Positions 28,086 through 42,159 of a stretch of DNA of 64,000 nucleotides are shown here, piece after piece. The stretch's first letter is position 1; each line of letters starts with the position of its first letter. A program made the translations under genes and the position numbers. The notes beneath the pieces are model-generated. The model made no database searches, was not told the origin of the DNA, and was given only the letters and a program-made list of their open reading frames with translations. The stretch is from Catonia carolina (lineage: Eukaryota; Arthropoda; Insecta; Hemiptera; Achilidae), in NCBI GenBank assembly GCA_035578175.1, contig JAQMRL010000006.1:66138001-66202000 (forward strand), given 5' to 3'.

Positions 28086-28440
28086 TGAAAATAATAAACA
28101 CTATAACCTAATATTTGTAAAAAACATTAGAAATAAACGAAAAACTAACGTTATTTAATCATGAATGAAAGATGCAAAATGAAAACCAACTTTAGTATGG
28201 CTTAATAATGTGGTAAATTACTCTTTGACGCTTTTAACGTCGTACAATTTTCTGTTGTTCAGATATCTTGTGCACACACACACACACACCCGCTTGCACG
28301 CGCCCAAGAAAAGGCACACAGAGACAGACAGACGCGCGCGCGCACACACACATACACGCACACACACCAATCACTTACATGTTTTAGGGTTCATAGGGTC
28401 TGAAAACCTGTAGGCCTATACCCGGTGAAAACTCGATATT
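28086..28440. repeat. Fragment of the long inverted-repeat family, with (CA)n
   Basis: This is related to parts of 38415-41650: the aatcatgaatgaaagatgca tract, a CA/GT microsatellite, then the caatcac...gggttcata...tctgaaaac...ccggtgaaaactcga end. The CA-rich part spans about 28272-28370. Confidence 0.6.
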
Positions 28441-28489
28441 AAAACAGTACATTCGTACATATTACCAAATATGTAGTTTTTACTATGTA

Positions 28490-29575
28490 GTCATCTACTT
28501 ATGTAGTAAAAGTTAGGTTGTTAATGAGTATTTTTTCCTTTACGATATTAATAAAATTACGAAATGAAATGAAAAAAATTACGTCGGTATTAGGCCTACT
28601 GACAATTGGTATTAACCACGTCCTAATATTTTAATATTACTACACCCACGTGTATTAATATATTATGACGTGTTTTAAGTACGTCATTTCTTTTAATACC
28701 AACTTCTATTGTTTTTTATGTATATTACAATGATGTTGCTATGAATATTTAAGGGCAGTTACTTTTGGAAACTGAAATGTACAACAAAATTCATAAATTT
28801 TTTACGTCTAATAATGTAAATATATGCTAAAACGTACAGTACTATGTTAACAAATTGAATATACCTTTTTTAATTTAAAAAAATTAATTTAGCCCCCACC
28901 GTAGCGTAGTAGTAGCGAGCTACCCTACAAGGCAGAGATCTTTGGTTCGATTCCCGGTACGAGGTTCCTCACTTACCATTTCCAACTAGGACTGAGTGAA
29001 GGGGTCATTTGCAGGGTGAAAAGTAAATGGTTTTTCACAGAGCCTGGTATGCTGTTAAGCGTACTTTTCTACTTAGTTAGGAAGGCACTCATAGTCGGAA
29101 TTGGTAAGTGAGGAACCCCGTACCGGGAATCTAACCAAAGATCTTCGCGTTGTAGGGTAGCTCACTACTACTACGCAATGGTGGAGACTAAATTAAAAGT
29201 TTAAAAAAAAAGATATATTCAATTTGTTAGCATAGTACGTTTTAATATATTTACATTATTAGACGTACAAATTTATGAATTTCGTTGTACATTTCAGTTT
29301 CCAAAAGTAATTGCTATTACATATTCATGGCAACACCATTGCAATATACATTAAAAATCAAAAAATCTATTAAAAAAATTGACGTACTTAAAATACGTTA
29401 TATATTAATACACGTGGTTGTAATAATATTAAATTAGGAGATGGTTAATACTAACTGTCAGTAGGCCTAATACCGACGTAATTTACTTTATTCCATTTTG
29501 TAATTTTATTAATATCGTAAAGGAAGAAATACTCATTGACTCCCTAACTTTTACTACATAGAAGAAAACCTGGTG
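28490..29575. repeat. Fold-back element, arms of ~480 bp
   Basis: The segment 28490-28985 is repeated in inverse orientation at about 29100-29575 with moderate divergence, separated by ~110 bp. Each arm ends inward in a tRNA-like SINE piece (gtagcgagctaccctacaag with a ggttcgattcccggta B-box). Related single-arm fragments lie near 49030-49240 and 50290-51080. Confidence 0.75.
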
Positions 29576-31099
29576 TAAAATACTCACATTACTTTCTCTT
29601 GCCAATACAAATAATGAACAATATAACCTAACATTAGTAATAAAATAAGTGATTCAATGAACATGATAGCTTTTGGTGTTCACGGAAATCTTGGAAACAC
29701 TCATTATTAGCAGTTTTATTATAATTTATATTTTATAAAAATAACTTCTGTTGTTTTTAAGCATAAACTTTCACTCCGGTCGATCAACGTTAAATCATAA
29801 TATGTGTAACGTTCTGCTATACGTTACAATCTATCTTTTGTATTAATTTTGTTTTTCTCCGCTTACTACTACTGTTACTCCAAGATACCGCACCTTGTTG
29901 GCTGTTTTTGGCAACTCAATTGGTGGTTCGAGGAGTAGTGGTCTAAATTGATGAAGCTCTGTGACGTCACCAGCCGGTTGTCAGCTGTTCGTTTTCTTAC
30001 TGGTGTTGTCTTGTTGTTGGCTCGATTGGAATCTGTTGTGTTTTCATAATGTAGTCTTTTACGTTATTATTTTGAATTTACCGTTTTTGTAAAAACTGGA
30101 TTCTTTCTTGTTATCCATTTAAAAATACCGGAGAGAATTGTTATAATCTTGTTTCGAATGGAACTGCGGAGTCAATGTATTATGCTAAAAGACTGCCGTC
30201 TGGATGTCATGGAAATGGAACACCGTTCCTAGTCAATGGTGTGCTGCAGTCAATGGTTGGTGTTAGACCATTCACTGAAGTGATAAAACGATGATCTTAG
30301 TGTAATTTGGAGATATCCTGGTATGAAATTTTTAATTTATTTTGTGGGAGATTCTACTGATTTTTTTTTGGAAACTCTTATTTCATCATGTAACATCATG
30401 GCGAATGTGTTCTGCACATAAAATTCTTGTTTGTGTGAATGTTGGTTAACTACGCAATTTCCAACATGTCTAGTGAAACTATAATTTTTCTTCTTGTATT
30501 TATTCTTAATGTAACGGTACTCGAACTCTAATATAAAAAATTTTCTTTATATTATTTTTAATAAATTTAAACCATTTAAAATTAATCTATTTTATTTTTG
30601 CGTCTTTGCCATAATTCATGGCAGTTTTTCTAAATTGATCTTTTGAACTTTTGTGAATTTCTAATGTTTAATCTTTAATTCTTGTAAAATAAATACTAAT
30701 TATCCAAGTTGACGTTAATTTATAACTGTTTTAAAAGAAACATTTAAATTTAAAATTTATACAATGGCAGCCATTATTAAAAATTATTTCAGTCAATTGC
30801 TAACGTTAGCCTGATATCTTATTTTCAAAATTTTTCGTAAATTTAGTTGGATGAATATTGTCAACCATAATATTCTTAAAGTATGTTAATTTTTTTTACT
30901 TTTATATACAAATTTATATATTTTTTATTATATGCTATATATTTTGATGATAACTAATTTCTTGGTAACTGTTTAAGATTATATTGTTAATATTTTTGCT
31001 TAAAATTTGTTCACTTTATTCATACTGCAACAACAACCTTTTTTGCTTCCAAATTTTTTTATTTTGTTTGTTTCACTTCGCCGAACTTACTAGTGAACA
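29576..31099. other. Non-coding stretch
   Basis: AT-rich DNA with no convincing exon, RNA or repeat boundary. Confidence 0.45.
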
Positions 31100-32098
31100 T
31101 GAGTTTTATGTTCACCGGCAAGGAGTGATTATATATGTTTGCCATTCAAAAAGTGTAAAACCGGCTAAAATTTACTCAAGAAGGTTGAAACAGTACAGTG
31201 AAGAGATTATGGTTTAATCTGCAGTAAAGATCACTGAGAAAGTGTGAGCGCATTGAGCTTATACTATTGCAGTCATCTCCAAAATTACCATGATGATGAT
31301 CGTAAAACTCAAAATGGCTGAAGTGACGCGAGAAGCGCCACATATGCCATTAGGCACATAATTTAAAATATGTTTTTATTTAAATAAGTGTGCACGTATT
31401 TCTGTAAAGTACATTGCCATGACGTTTCATTGTGTCGATTATACAAGTACTTATAAAAAATGAAGTAACTAAATTAATCATAAACAGTTACGTTTGAGCT
31501 AAGGATTGGTGACAGAGATAATGCACGTATAAAGCTATAAAACTCCAAACCTTCTGATCTTTACTTCTGGCTTACATTACACATAATTATTACAGCGGAT
31601 CATCGAAGAACGAAACGCAGGTTAGTTGTTATTTACAAGTGACTTACCAAGTGATTGAATTAAGCGAATATTTCTTTTAACAACCAATATATAACACTTT
31701 AATATCTTTTTCAAATTTGTGACTTGCTTTTGTTACAATCCAAACAAATGTGGCTTCAATCAATATATAAGATTTTATTACTTTAAATTTTTATTGACTT
31801 TTGAGCTTGTAAAGATAGGATATCAAAGCCACACGTTGTAACAACAAAATGTAAAAAAAAAACAGTAGACAATCAGTGAAGCAAGAAAACCATCAAATAG
31901 AGTAAAAAGGAAGATCACTTTTACACTAGCAACTAAGTCTAGTAGCAAATGAAAACAAAGAAAAAATAAAAAAGGCAAAGTTTAATAAAACAAAAGACGG
32001 TTTAATGAATTTAAATTTTATAAAATTTTGCCAAATTTTGAATTTAATTATTTTAAAATACTTTATTGGTGACACACGTTTAATTATAAATTAAATTG

Positions 32099-32446
32099 CA
32101 TATGAAGGGTACAGGGGAAAAGCAAGTTAGTCCAAAAAATTCGAAACTTAGATTAATATGCCATTTGATACTCTTTGGTAAATATTTTCACGTGCTGAAA
32201 GCTACAGGGGAAAACTAATTTAATCACAAAATATAACCATTTGAAATATTGCAGCACAGGGGAAAAACCAACTCAGTCCATTCAGATCAGGGGAATAACC
32301 AACTGAGTCCAATGCCAGCGACATAGGCACTGGCCTTCTAATTTCTAAATTTCTCTTTCTCTCAGATCGTTTTAAACTTTGTTTTTGCCCTCCTGCAAAA
32401 TTCTGTTTTGTGACTTAGTTGGTTTTTCCCTGCACCCTTCATATAC
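32099..32446. mobile_element. MITE-like element with internal repeats
   Basis: Ends tatgaagggtacaggggaaa and tttttccctgcacccttcat are inverted repeats. Inside, the motif ggggaaaaaccaactcagtc recurs about four times. There is no coding capacity. Confidence 0.65.
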
Positions 32447-34689
32447 TAAAATTTAATCTTTCCATCGGTCAGTCATGTATTTTATTTGTCTATGTGTTAT
32501 CGCATTTGGTGGTTACGACTTTGTAGTGTAGTTACCAATAATTAAGAAAAAAAAGTTATAAAAATACCAAAAAGCAACATGCAGTATTCAGTGGACCACA
32601 TGTTATTAACAATTAATGAGCAAATAAAATTACAAATTAAGAACGTAGCTTGTAAGACGTCGCTTTCGATCTGATCGGTTCTGTAAAAACGTGATACGTT
32701 TTTTACCTTACTTTTTGTTGTCGATTGTCACTAGGTGAGAGATTATCTTCAGGTAAACCACATCTGTCCATACGTACTAAAACATTATTACACTTGCCGA
32801 ACTCTTTACTAGTGTTAAGAAAACGTAAGAATTCTACTCAAAATACCGCTTGGCACTGTTTTATTAAACATGCTTAAAAATAAACTTCATATTGAACAAT
32901 GTGTCTTTTTGCGGGGTTTGCGAGTGTAACAAATGTCCGAAGATTGCAAGGTCCCCACAAAAAGCAAAATAACTGAAAAACTAAAGATCTGACAAAGTGC
33001 AAATATAGTGCACTTATTTGGAACATTACGATAAATGTTACTGGAAAATTTGAACCGGATCAGACGAACCGTTCTTACGTTTTAAGTTGATAAAGCAAAT
33101 AATTAGATAGAATTAGATTAGAATGATTAGATTAAGTTTTAAGTTTTTCTCAATTAGTGGTTTTCGTTTTAGAGTGTCAAAATCACTGTTATTTTGTTTC
33201 ACACCTAAAACACAAAAGGTTGTTATTTTGTTATATTTTTATTATATGTTAGGTAGAACCGATCACCAAACAAGTTGTGTGTTTTTATTACACTAGTTAT
33301 TATTTATCAATTCGCGATTAAATTCATTTCAAACTCGGGCACACAAAATAAAAATTACGGGCAATAAACACTGTTTTTCTACGTTTTCATTGATTGTACA
33401 CTTATAAAAAAATATATTATGTTGCATGTTGTTTATATTGGATAATTTAACAAAATATTACGTTAAATAATTAAAAGTTACTTATGTTGAGGACAGAGTT
33501 TATCAGACTAAAATTTTGAATAAATGTAAGTAAAATAAAACCAGTAACATATTGAGACTTTTATTGCGGATTCTAATATTAGCTGGTTATTTTTATATGG
33601 GCCTAATCAACCATTATTCATAAAATTTATTAAAAATATTAATTAACAAATTAATCACTTTAACTAATGAATATAGTTTTAATAACTAGAAATAAGAAAT
33701 ATGGGCATATTAAACATATTACACAATTTGTTCTTAAACGGAACCAACTCTGAACGATTTTAAAGTTAAAAGTGACAACCTGGTGATTTATAATGAAACT
33801 ATTAACTCGTACTCATGACACGCTAAAAATTGTACGCTATTTGAGTCTTGAATAATTTGATTTAATATGGAACGTTCAGACCGTTTCTAATGAAATCGCT
33901 TCATAAATGTTGAAATAACATTAATTTTATGAAAGAGCAGCCATTTTCTAAAAAAAATTATTAAAATTAAATCACGGATGAAAACGTAAATAAATAATAA
34001 TAATAATCCAGATAAATAAAGATAAAATTGAACATTCTACTCTATTCCAGTAAAATGACAATCCCATTGGCATATCAGTAAAATGATAATGAAAGTTGAC
34101 ATATCTGGTGCCAGGTAAACAATCAATTACAAGATCGAAACGAAAAAAACGGCTTATCGCTTCATCGTCAAACATAAATGTTCAGACGGTGTCTGTCACA
34201 ATATTTTTGTCCAGATCACTAACTAACACATCGTTTGGCAGAAATTCTCAATTTATTTTGAAACTTTTATAGTAATCGTTAAATTTTAATCTAGTTTTGT
34301 AGAGTATTTATTTCAAAATTGCAAACTACTTGTTTCCTTTATGTGAAGCGCGCAGAATATAAGGTAAAAATGTCACTCTTCTCCAAAACCTATAGAATAA
34401 AGCAAAAAATTCAGCCTATGTAAAATTATTTTGATAAGAAAAGTTGCAAGTATTTTGTCAGACACAATCAGACCCTGGGAATACGTCCGTGACGCTATCG
34501 ATTAATTCAGTTGCGTTTCTAGCCCTTCGATTATTTCATGAACGTAACAAAGGCTTTTTGAAACAAGTAAGAGGATTCTCCGGAAAACAGATTAACTTTC
34601 AAATTAATTTTGTATTTTTGCAGATACAGAGAGACGCCATCCACGAAACGTATCTTTTGATTAAGATTTGTTTTTCAGTTTTTGGCATC

Positions 34690-37600
34690 ATGAAAGTTCT
34701 TTGTGTGTTGTGTGTGGTCGGAGTTGGTTTTCTGCTACACTGTGTGAGTGCACCATATTGTTTTCCAACTGACTAATTTACTTGAAATACTTAGCCTATT
34801 TAATTTTGTGCAATTCCTCGGTCTTGAGTAATATGACTCAAGATTACAACATTGATATCTTTGCTGTATAAATAAATTTTAATGGTTGTCCTGTGTAAAA
34901 CCTTCTGCAGAGAAATACTGTTGTTAGTGCGTGCCTGAAATAGCAAAGTAGAAAATTTAAGGGAAGCAGACCATTTTCATTATCCCTATACCTGCAATAC
35001 TAACTTAGGTAAATTTTTTGTAGGAACCGTTAAAGCTACAAAGCTGAGCTTTGGCACACCTATCTACAGTACCTTTTTACAAATTTGTACCAGACCTTTT
35101 TCATTTATCTTCATCCAGTCTAAAAATGATTTTTATTCTCAAAAAATGTTCAAATGTCAAAATGCCAAAATTTTTTTATGAAAAAGACACCCAAAAAATA
35201 AAAACTCCAAAATTTTTGAAATACCTCTGGAGTAAATACACACCTTAGTATTAAAATGTAGTGTGTAAAATTTCACACTCCTAGGTGGGATGGTTCCTAA
35301 AATAAGTGCACCTAAATTCAAAAAATACAATATGCGGAAAATGCGGATATAGTAAAAGCATAATACCGTTACAGAAACACCTATTGCCAATTGGAATTAA
35401 CTTCCAAACAAAAACACACCAATATTTGCTCTACGGCTGATTCCTATGCGTTCTAGAAATTATCGTTTTTATGTAAACGCGATCTCCGTAATGTTAGAGC
35501 AGTAACATGATTAAATATTAATCTCAATTTACAAGAATGAAAAACGTGAAAAAATATCAAAATAAACACTAACCCCATCAACGTAAAAACATAATTTTTC
35601 TCAATAGAAAAAGCAACGAATGTCGTGTTATATATCAATTTAAATAGGGGGAAACGATCGATCAATATATGATAAAATTGAAAAATCAGTCTTTTTTTTA
35701 TTAAAATCAGTCTGCTCCCCTTAAATAAATTTTGATGTGACTTTTTATTTAAATATATTTTATTTCCATCTTCTACAAAACCTATTCAAATAGTGCACCT
35801 ATTCTACCTATCTAATAGTGTACTGTAGGTTTGTTGAGACCTGAAGCTTGCAGAGAGGTATGCTTCGCAGTAGTGGGAACTTAGTGAGTGTGGGGAAGTT
35901 GATTATTTCTTTCCAAACAGAAACGAATATAAAACGCTACTAGCAAATCTAAAACATTTTTACTTACAAGTCTGTATCTCTTCGATTGAATTGAAATGAA
36001 GTAAACTTCCGAACCCATTCACAATTTTAGCAAATTGCACAAAATAACGTTATATGAACCCAGCCAACTATGTTTACTACTAACTAGCTATATTAAGATT
36101 TAAGGATAAACAAAATTGTACCAACGTGACTATAAGTGTATAATTAGTGTATAATTAGTGTATAATTATAGTGTATAATTATTTTCAACTTGAATAAGCG
36201 ATTAAATGTTGGCTTCGTTTGTTTATCCTTTTAATATCAACAAGTCGTACACTGCTTACTACGAAATACAGAATGTTACTCGTATCTTTGTTATTATTCA
36301 TTGATTACTTATTCTGTCATCTACCAAGTAACGTTCAAAGACGGACGAAGTGGAGCAGGTATCTCCGGTTTTAGAAATGTGTATATGCTATTAATAAATA
36401 AATAATTTAATCGATAAATTAGTAAGAACTAAATAACATGGCGGAGACCTGTCAGTGGATGGTGCTTTCCATGCACGTCACTCATGTCACTTCATTTATT
36501 CTTTCACCCACCATCATATTCACTAGTTGTTTATTTTTTAACAGTAGCGAACTTTATTTATAAAGTTAATAAAAAATTTAAGAAAAAACTTATTCTGTTT
36601 AAAGCATTTCTACAAAAGCACAATATTTTTACCGCAGCTGTTACTTCGACAGTGTTAGAGGCAAAAATACATCTGCCTCTGCGGGAATACCCACCTCTTT
36701 ACAAACCGACTATCTTGAAGGATTCTGTGTGGAGGGGCAAGCACCAGGTCTAAACGTCTCAATTATACCTATTCTAATAGTGCAGGTATGACGACAAGCG
36801 AATCGTTTAAGTATATCTGAGGAACAAGTTTAGGAACAAGTTTAGGGGGTAGAAGATTTCGGCCGTTTTTCTACTTTCATAAAATCTCTTCATTCCTAAT
36901 TTGATAAAATAAGGTCAACTTTTTCTTCTGATACTCATGTCCACAGAAGTAAAAGGCGACAATGTAGGGTAATAAAGAAGGTTTTAGAAAACTAAAACTG
37001 TCCTTAACAAAGTTTTCATACAATATTCTTTTAAGACCAAAAAGCCTTAAGTTTACGAATATGTCTCGTAATATAGTAAAATTTTTTAGATCAGACAAGA
37101 ATATGACTTACATCACTGGTTTGAAGAGATTTGGACGATCTAGGTAGGTACAACCTACAGGAAAACTCCTTACCTGTTTGTGGGTTGTAAGCTAGCAACC
37201 CTACTAACACACTACTTTGCCTGAAGGCTTCTTTTCTTACTGACAAGCCTCTAAGTAGCATTAGACTAAAAAAATGATCGCAGAACTTAATCCATTTTTC
37301 ACTTGTGACAGCAGTCTGTAAAATGATTTTAACCTTTCCTTTATGCCCTGTAGCAACCACGACTCATTTTGCCGCTATTTTCCAAACAGAAACTGCAGTA
37401 GTTTCTCTTCTATATGTTTTACATGTTCTGTTTTTCGACCAACTCATTGTCAAAATGCTTAATTTTAATATAATATACTTCACTCCGTGGGTCAGTCAAA
37501 GTTTGTATGCCAGTCAAACATCCAGACATATCATTAATAAATGTGTTTACATACCTCAACATATGATCAGAGTGGTGGCCGAGCTTTTTGGAAAATTTCA

Positions 37601-38333
37601 GTTGCTTATCACTAACCTCACAATAAATTTAAATGCTTTAACATTACATAAATATAAACAACTAGAAAATAATTGTAACGTAAAACATCTGGCACAAAAT
37701 TCAGGTAAATGCTGTTAATTGATTTCTTCTAAATAACTTCGAATTTGTTTTCGCTCGTATTATGTAACCCGAATTTGATTAACTGGGATTCCACTAATTG
37801 TGAGACTAAATTTTAGAGTTGTTTGTGAATAATTGGATAACTTTTATTGCATGAAAGTTTTCCAGAAAATGAATCGGCTTTATCGTGCAGTTTTTGCTGT
37901 TTTATTTATTATGTTAATCTTGTTTTAGGAGTGTGTTGAAAGCAGACCTATCTCCGCAAATTCAGTTTTTAATTCAATCAAAAGTAGAGATTGGAAACGT
38001 CAAGAATCACCTGAAAAAATTACAGAAATGAAGGAAAAAATGAAAACTCTACGTGTTCTTTGGATGGTATCGTCGTTATTGAAGGTATTATTTGCATTAC
38101 CAATCTGCACATTGTGGAAATCGTTTATTTATTTTATTTTCGCAATTTGTACATGTTGCAATAAATGTAATAATAAACAAAATGAAATTCCTCCTTGGGA
38201 TAGTAGCGCATATGGCTTGTGTAACTATTGTAAAGAAACATGTGATGTGTGCGCTGCTTCATGGTACTGTATTAGTGGGGATACATACGTTGACAACTGG
38301 TACGCACCGGAATCACAAACTTCACCACAATAG
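34690..38333 (+). CDS. Two-exon gene for a small Cys-rich secreted or membrane protein (152 aa), arm 1
   Basis: Exon 1 (34690-34743) encodes a signal peptide, MKVLCVLCVVGVGFLLHC, and ends at a GTGAGT donor. Exon 2 (37929-38333) follows a tttttag-type acceptor (cttgttttag) in the same phase and begins ECVESRPISANS. The mature protein has a basic region, a hydrophobic stretch (about LLKVLFALPICTLW), then a Cys-rich domain (CTCCNKCNN, YGLCNYCKETCDVCAASWYC) ending NWYAPES. The intron is about 3.2 kb. A paralogue with the same exon boundary lies in inverted orientation at 54114-58063; conservation of the exon-2 frame in both supports a real gene. No family is recognised. Confidence 0.65.
34961..35720. 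mobile_element. piggyBac-like MITE at a TTAA site, present in arm 1 only
   Basis: The 760-bp insert is flanked by TTAA on both sides (34957-34960, 35721-35724) and has inverted ends gggaagcagaccatttt and aaaatcagtctgctcccc. The matching place in arm 2 (near 57780-57800) lacks it and reads straight through, so the insertion postdates the duplication. There is no transposase. Confidence 0.8.
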
Positions 38334-38414
38334 AACTGTGAACATAACGTAAGATCTACAAAAAACCATTTCTGTGGAACATATTCTAAAGCTTTTAATA
38401 TAATGTATACAATA

Positions 38415-38552
38415 GTTTTTTACTTTCTCTTGCCTATATGAATATATAGAAAGGAAAGTATTGTTTTCATGTCGATTTTTCGAAATCGAGTTTTCACCGG
38501 ATGTTTACGTTTTCAGACCCCCTGAACCCAAAAAACATGTTTTTAGCGATTG

Positions 38553-38627
<75 letters not shown>

Positions 38628-41600
38628 GTCTGTGTGTGTTGTCTGTGTGTGTGTGTATACAAAATATCTCAAGAACGGAAGATCGTACGAACTTGAAACT
38701 TGAAACTTAAGTTACATACCACTACCTGACCCGACATGAACATTTTCATCAAAATCGGTCAAACGGAAGTAGTAGTTTATTAGTATAATTTTTCACTTTT
38801 TTGCGATTTTCTCAAAAACTGGTTCTACGATTTTTTTAAAAATCCCATCATTTACTCAATTATTTATGCTCTACAAGATAGGATAGGCGCCATGTTTGCT
38901 GAAATTCTTGGTAAGGGTGTTTTAACGTAAAAAAAGTGTTTTTTTTTAAGATTACGGCTTTAATATGCATTTTAGCGCAAAACTTTATATAATAAAAATT
39001 GTAGAGAATTTAAAATTATACAACTTTTATTTTAAACAATTTTTTGTATAATGCTTAGTTTAGCGGTAATTAGTGATTTTCTGTTTTTTCTCACGAAAAT
39101 GTGTGAAAATTGATTTTTTTAAGATTTCGGTTTTAGTATGCATTTTACGACAAAAGTGTGTATAATAAAATTTATAAAAAATTAAGAGATCTACAACTTT
39201 TATTTCAAAAATGTTTCTCTACAGAGCCTAGTTTAGCGTAAAAGTGTGATTTTCCGTTTTTTTTAAGCCAAATTGAGTTCGATTTTCATTTTACGTCATT
39301 AACTCATGATTAAAATAAGGTTATGTTTTTGAGGTTAGTTTTTGTTTATTTATAATATTTTATTAATAATGTTAGGTTTATTATTAATTATTTGCATTGG
39401 CAAGAGAAAGTTGTGTGAGTGTTTCACACCAGATTTTTTCTGAATACCTTGAATTAAGTTTACAGACACTAATAAATTAAAAAAATCTGGTGTGAAACGC
39501 TCACACGACTCTTGCGCGTGAAAATAATGACCAACATAACCTAACATTAGTAATACTGTAGACCCCCGATTTACGACGGCTCGGTATAGCGACCGACCGT
39601 ACAAAAAAGTTCCCGTACAAAAAGGTCGACAATAACTTGCCATTCATATCAAAGCAATATTATTAATTGACAAAGTCAAAAGTCACACGGCCGCAGGCCT
39701 GGAAGTTAAAAATTCAAATGTAAGAGTCATTTTTATGCCACCGAATACGTCATCATTACTCCAGCCTATGGATCAATCTGTCCTCGCATGTTTTAAAGCG
39801 TATTATTCAGGCGATAGTTTTCGAAAGTTATTCAGCGCTGTTGGTAAGGAAGGTGGACCAACTATTATAGAATACTGGAAAAAAATCAATATATTACAAG
39901 CTATAAAATTGATTAACAATGCATGGATGGAAGTTTCCGAAAAATATTCTAGATGAATGGAAAAAATTTGTCCTTACTATTATAACGACAAGAAAATTAC
40001 TGAGATTCCCGCGTGAAATGGAACGACAGAAATTGTAGAGATAGCCAGTAGTCTTAACTTGGAAGTTTGTAACGAAGACGTTACCGAGTTGTTAAATTCT
40101 GAAGAGGATATTTCCAATGAAGAGCTTATTGCATTTATTCAGCAAGATACTCAGCAATTGGAAGAAGAATTCGTTCAGGTAAGTGAATCAGAACCCGCAG
40201 TTGATAAAAAAATTAACGAAAACACCTTGGGAAGCATTTAAATTAATTAAAAGTGGCTTCAATATTTTCGAATCAGACGATCCTGATTCTAATCGCAGTA
40301 TACCGTAACCGCAGCCGTGCGACGTGAGTTTCAATGCCACCAAGAAATTTATTGATCGATGAAGGCGCAAAATGTTCAAAAGCCACTTTGATAATTCTTT
40401 AAAACGGCAAAAACAGATGTACAAGCAGTGAGCTGTCAAGAAGCAGATCCTTAACCCTCAACATCGTGACAGTAAATTGCACAGCAGGCGAGTTTTAAAT
40501 TTAACTACCCCAACACAGAAAATGTTAAAGTTCTGTTATTTTTATGATTTCGAATTTTTTTTATTGTAGGCATGTTTCATGTACAAAGCAGTACATATTC
40601 AAGTTATTGTTTTTTTTTCTCAATTTAATTTAAAATGTGTTCACTGTAAAAACTTTAATCTTAATTATAATATATATTCAATGGTTTTTTTATCAGAGAA
40701 GAAATAAAAGAAAATAGTGTAAAATATTATTAACTTGTTTAATTTTATTAAAAATACTGTGTTAAGAGTCCGTTAATATTCGATTTACGACGGGTTTCTG
40801 AAAACAATTCGGTCGTTATAGCGGGGGTCTACCATAATACATTACAAAATAAACAAGAAAACTAACTTCAAAAAACATAACTTAATTTTAATCATGAATG
40901 ATTGATGCAAAATGAAAACCAACCTTAATAATACGGAAACCACTTTTGACGCTAAACTAGGCTTCGTAGAGAAACATGCTTTAAATACAGGTGAAGATCT
41001 TTTCATTTCCTAAAATTTTTTTATACAGTTCGGTCGTTAAAATAATGCATACTAAGGCAGAAATCTTAAAAAAAACACTTTTTAGATATTTTCGTGAAAA
41101 AAAAACCCAGTAAATCACCAATTACTGCTAAACTAAGCGTTATACAAAGAAACTTTTGGAAAAGTTGTAGAATTTTAAATTGTCTACATCTTTTATTATA
41201 TAAACTTTTCCTGTGTAATGCGTACCAAGGCCGCAAATTCAAAAAAACTTTTTTCTACAAGAGCTTTGCTTTCCTGAGAGGATTTACAGACATGGCGCCT
41301 ACCCTATCTTGCAGAGCATAAAAAATGTAAAAATAATGTTTTTGAGAAAATTGCAAGAAAGTGAAAAATGACACGAACAAACTACGACTTCCGGTTGACC
41401 AATTTTGTGAAAATGTTTATGTCAGGTCCTTTAGTGGTACCTAACTTAAGTTTAAAATTTCAACTTCGTATGATGTTCTGTTCTTGAAATATTTTGTTCG
41501 ACATACACACACCAATCACTAAAATCATGTTTTTTGGGTTCAGATAATCTGAAAACGTGTAGAGCCGGTAAAAAATCGATTTCGAAAAATCGACATGAAA

Positions 41601-41650
41601 ACAATACTTTCCTTCCCTTATACGAGAATTAATATAGACAAGAGAAAGTA
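38415..41650. mobile_element. Long inverted-repeat (fold-back) element, interrupted by a Tigger insertion
   Basis: The left arm (about 38415-39540) and right arm (about 40840-41650) are inverted copies. They share the ends ctttctcttgcctatat / tagacaagagaaag, the phrase gttcagaccccctgaaccca versus gggttcagataatctgaa, and the catgaatgattgatgcaaaa tract. The left arm contains a long (TG)n run (about 38555-38660). ORFs across that run are compositional artefacts. Partial copies occur at 28086-28440 and 60240-60395. Confidence 0.75.
39558..40833 (+). mobile_element. Tigger/pogo-like DNA transposon relic
   Basis: Inverted ends gtagacccccgatttacgac and gcgggggtctac enclose the C-terminal end of a pogo/Tigger transposase (39735-40241). 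MPPNTSSLLQPMDQSVLACFK is the motif around the last catalytic Asp of DDE_1 transposases. It is followed by a stop after EKYSR and an acidic tail in the same region. The N-terminal and core parts are gone. Confidence 0.75.
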
Positions 41651-42159
41651 TAAATAACTACTCGTAATGCGGTAAATGATGAATAATCGTTAGACTAAGG
41701 AATTCTTTTTAGATTTCCATAAATTAAATATTTAACCTCTTATCAAAACTGCGTTACTCACTTTGAGCTGGGCAGGGGCTAATCGCCGGGTGTTCAAGTA
41801 TATCCACATTAAACCTGTACCAGGAAATGTCTAGTTACAGCAGCACACAGAGAGCAGGCGTTAACATGAATGAAAACAACTTTAGAACTCAGCATTCTTT
41901 TATCTGAAGTGGCTCCTCAAAGTCCTCATAAAGGCTGATAATAATAAGCATTTATTGTAGATTCCCGTTTATAAACTCAACAATCAATACATCAGTTTGA
42001 TCCCAAAAAAACTTTAGCCGTAACCTTCCATGTGGTCAACACTCTTGCTTGAACGTTTTTGATATTTTTTGTAAATTAAAGTACATCTGATGCTTTGACT
42101 GATGTTTTGTTTCTTGGGTGACATACTGAATTTAGTTCTCACATCTAGTTACGGTTCTT
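41651..42159. other. Non-coding stretch
   Basis: No gene or repeat recognised. Confidence 0.4.

Larger units (their letters stand above)
31100..38345 (+). repeat. Arm 1 of a large inverted segmental duplication
   Basis: Blocks along this segment recur in reverse order and orientation in 54110-61720. Matched landmarks include 31115-31215 with 61560-61640, 31570-31680 with 61100-61230, 32650-32700 with 60410-60470, 33300-33400 with 59880-59990, 34440-34950 with 57790-58310, 36480-36760 with 56790-57070, and 37850-38330 with 54110-54600. Divergence is substantial and each arm has private transposon insertions. A third, shorter copy of the outer end lies at 44640-45300. Confidence 0.75.

Noticed and set aside
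34444..34689. N-terminal part of a 110-aa ORF before the signal peptide
   Set aside because: The conserved start in both arms is the Met at 34690; upstream sequence looks untranslated.
38461..38710. Cys/Val-repeat ORFs
   Set aside because: They translate the (TG)n microsatellite.
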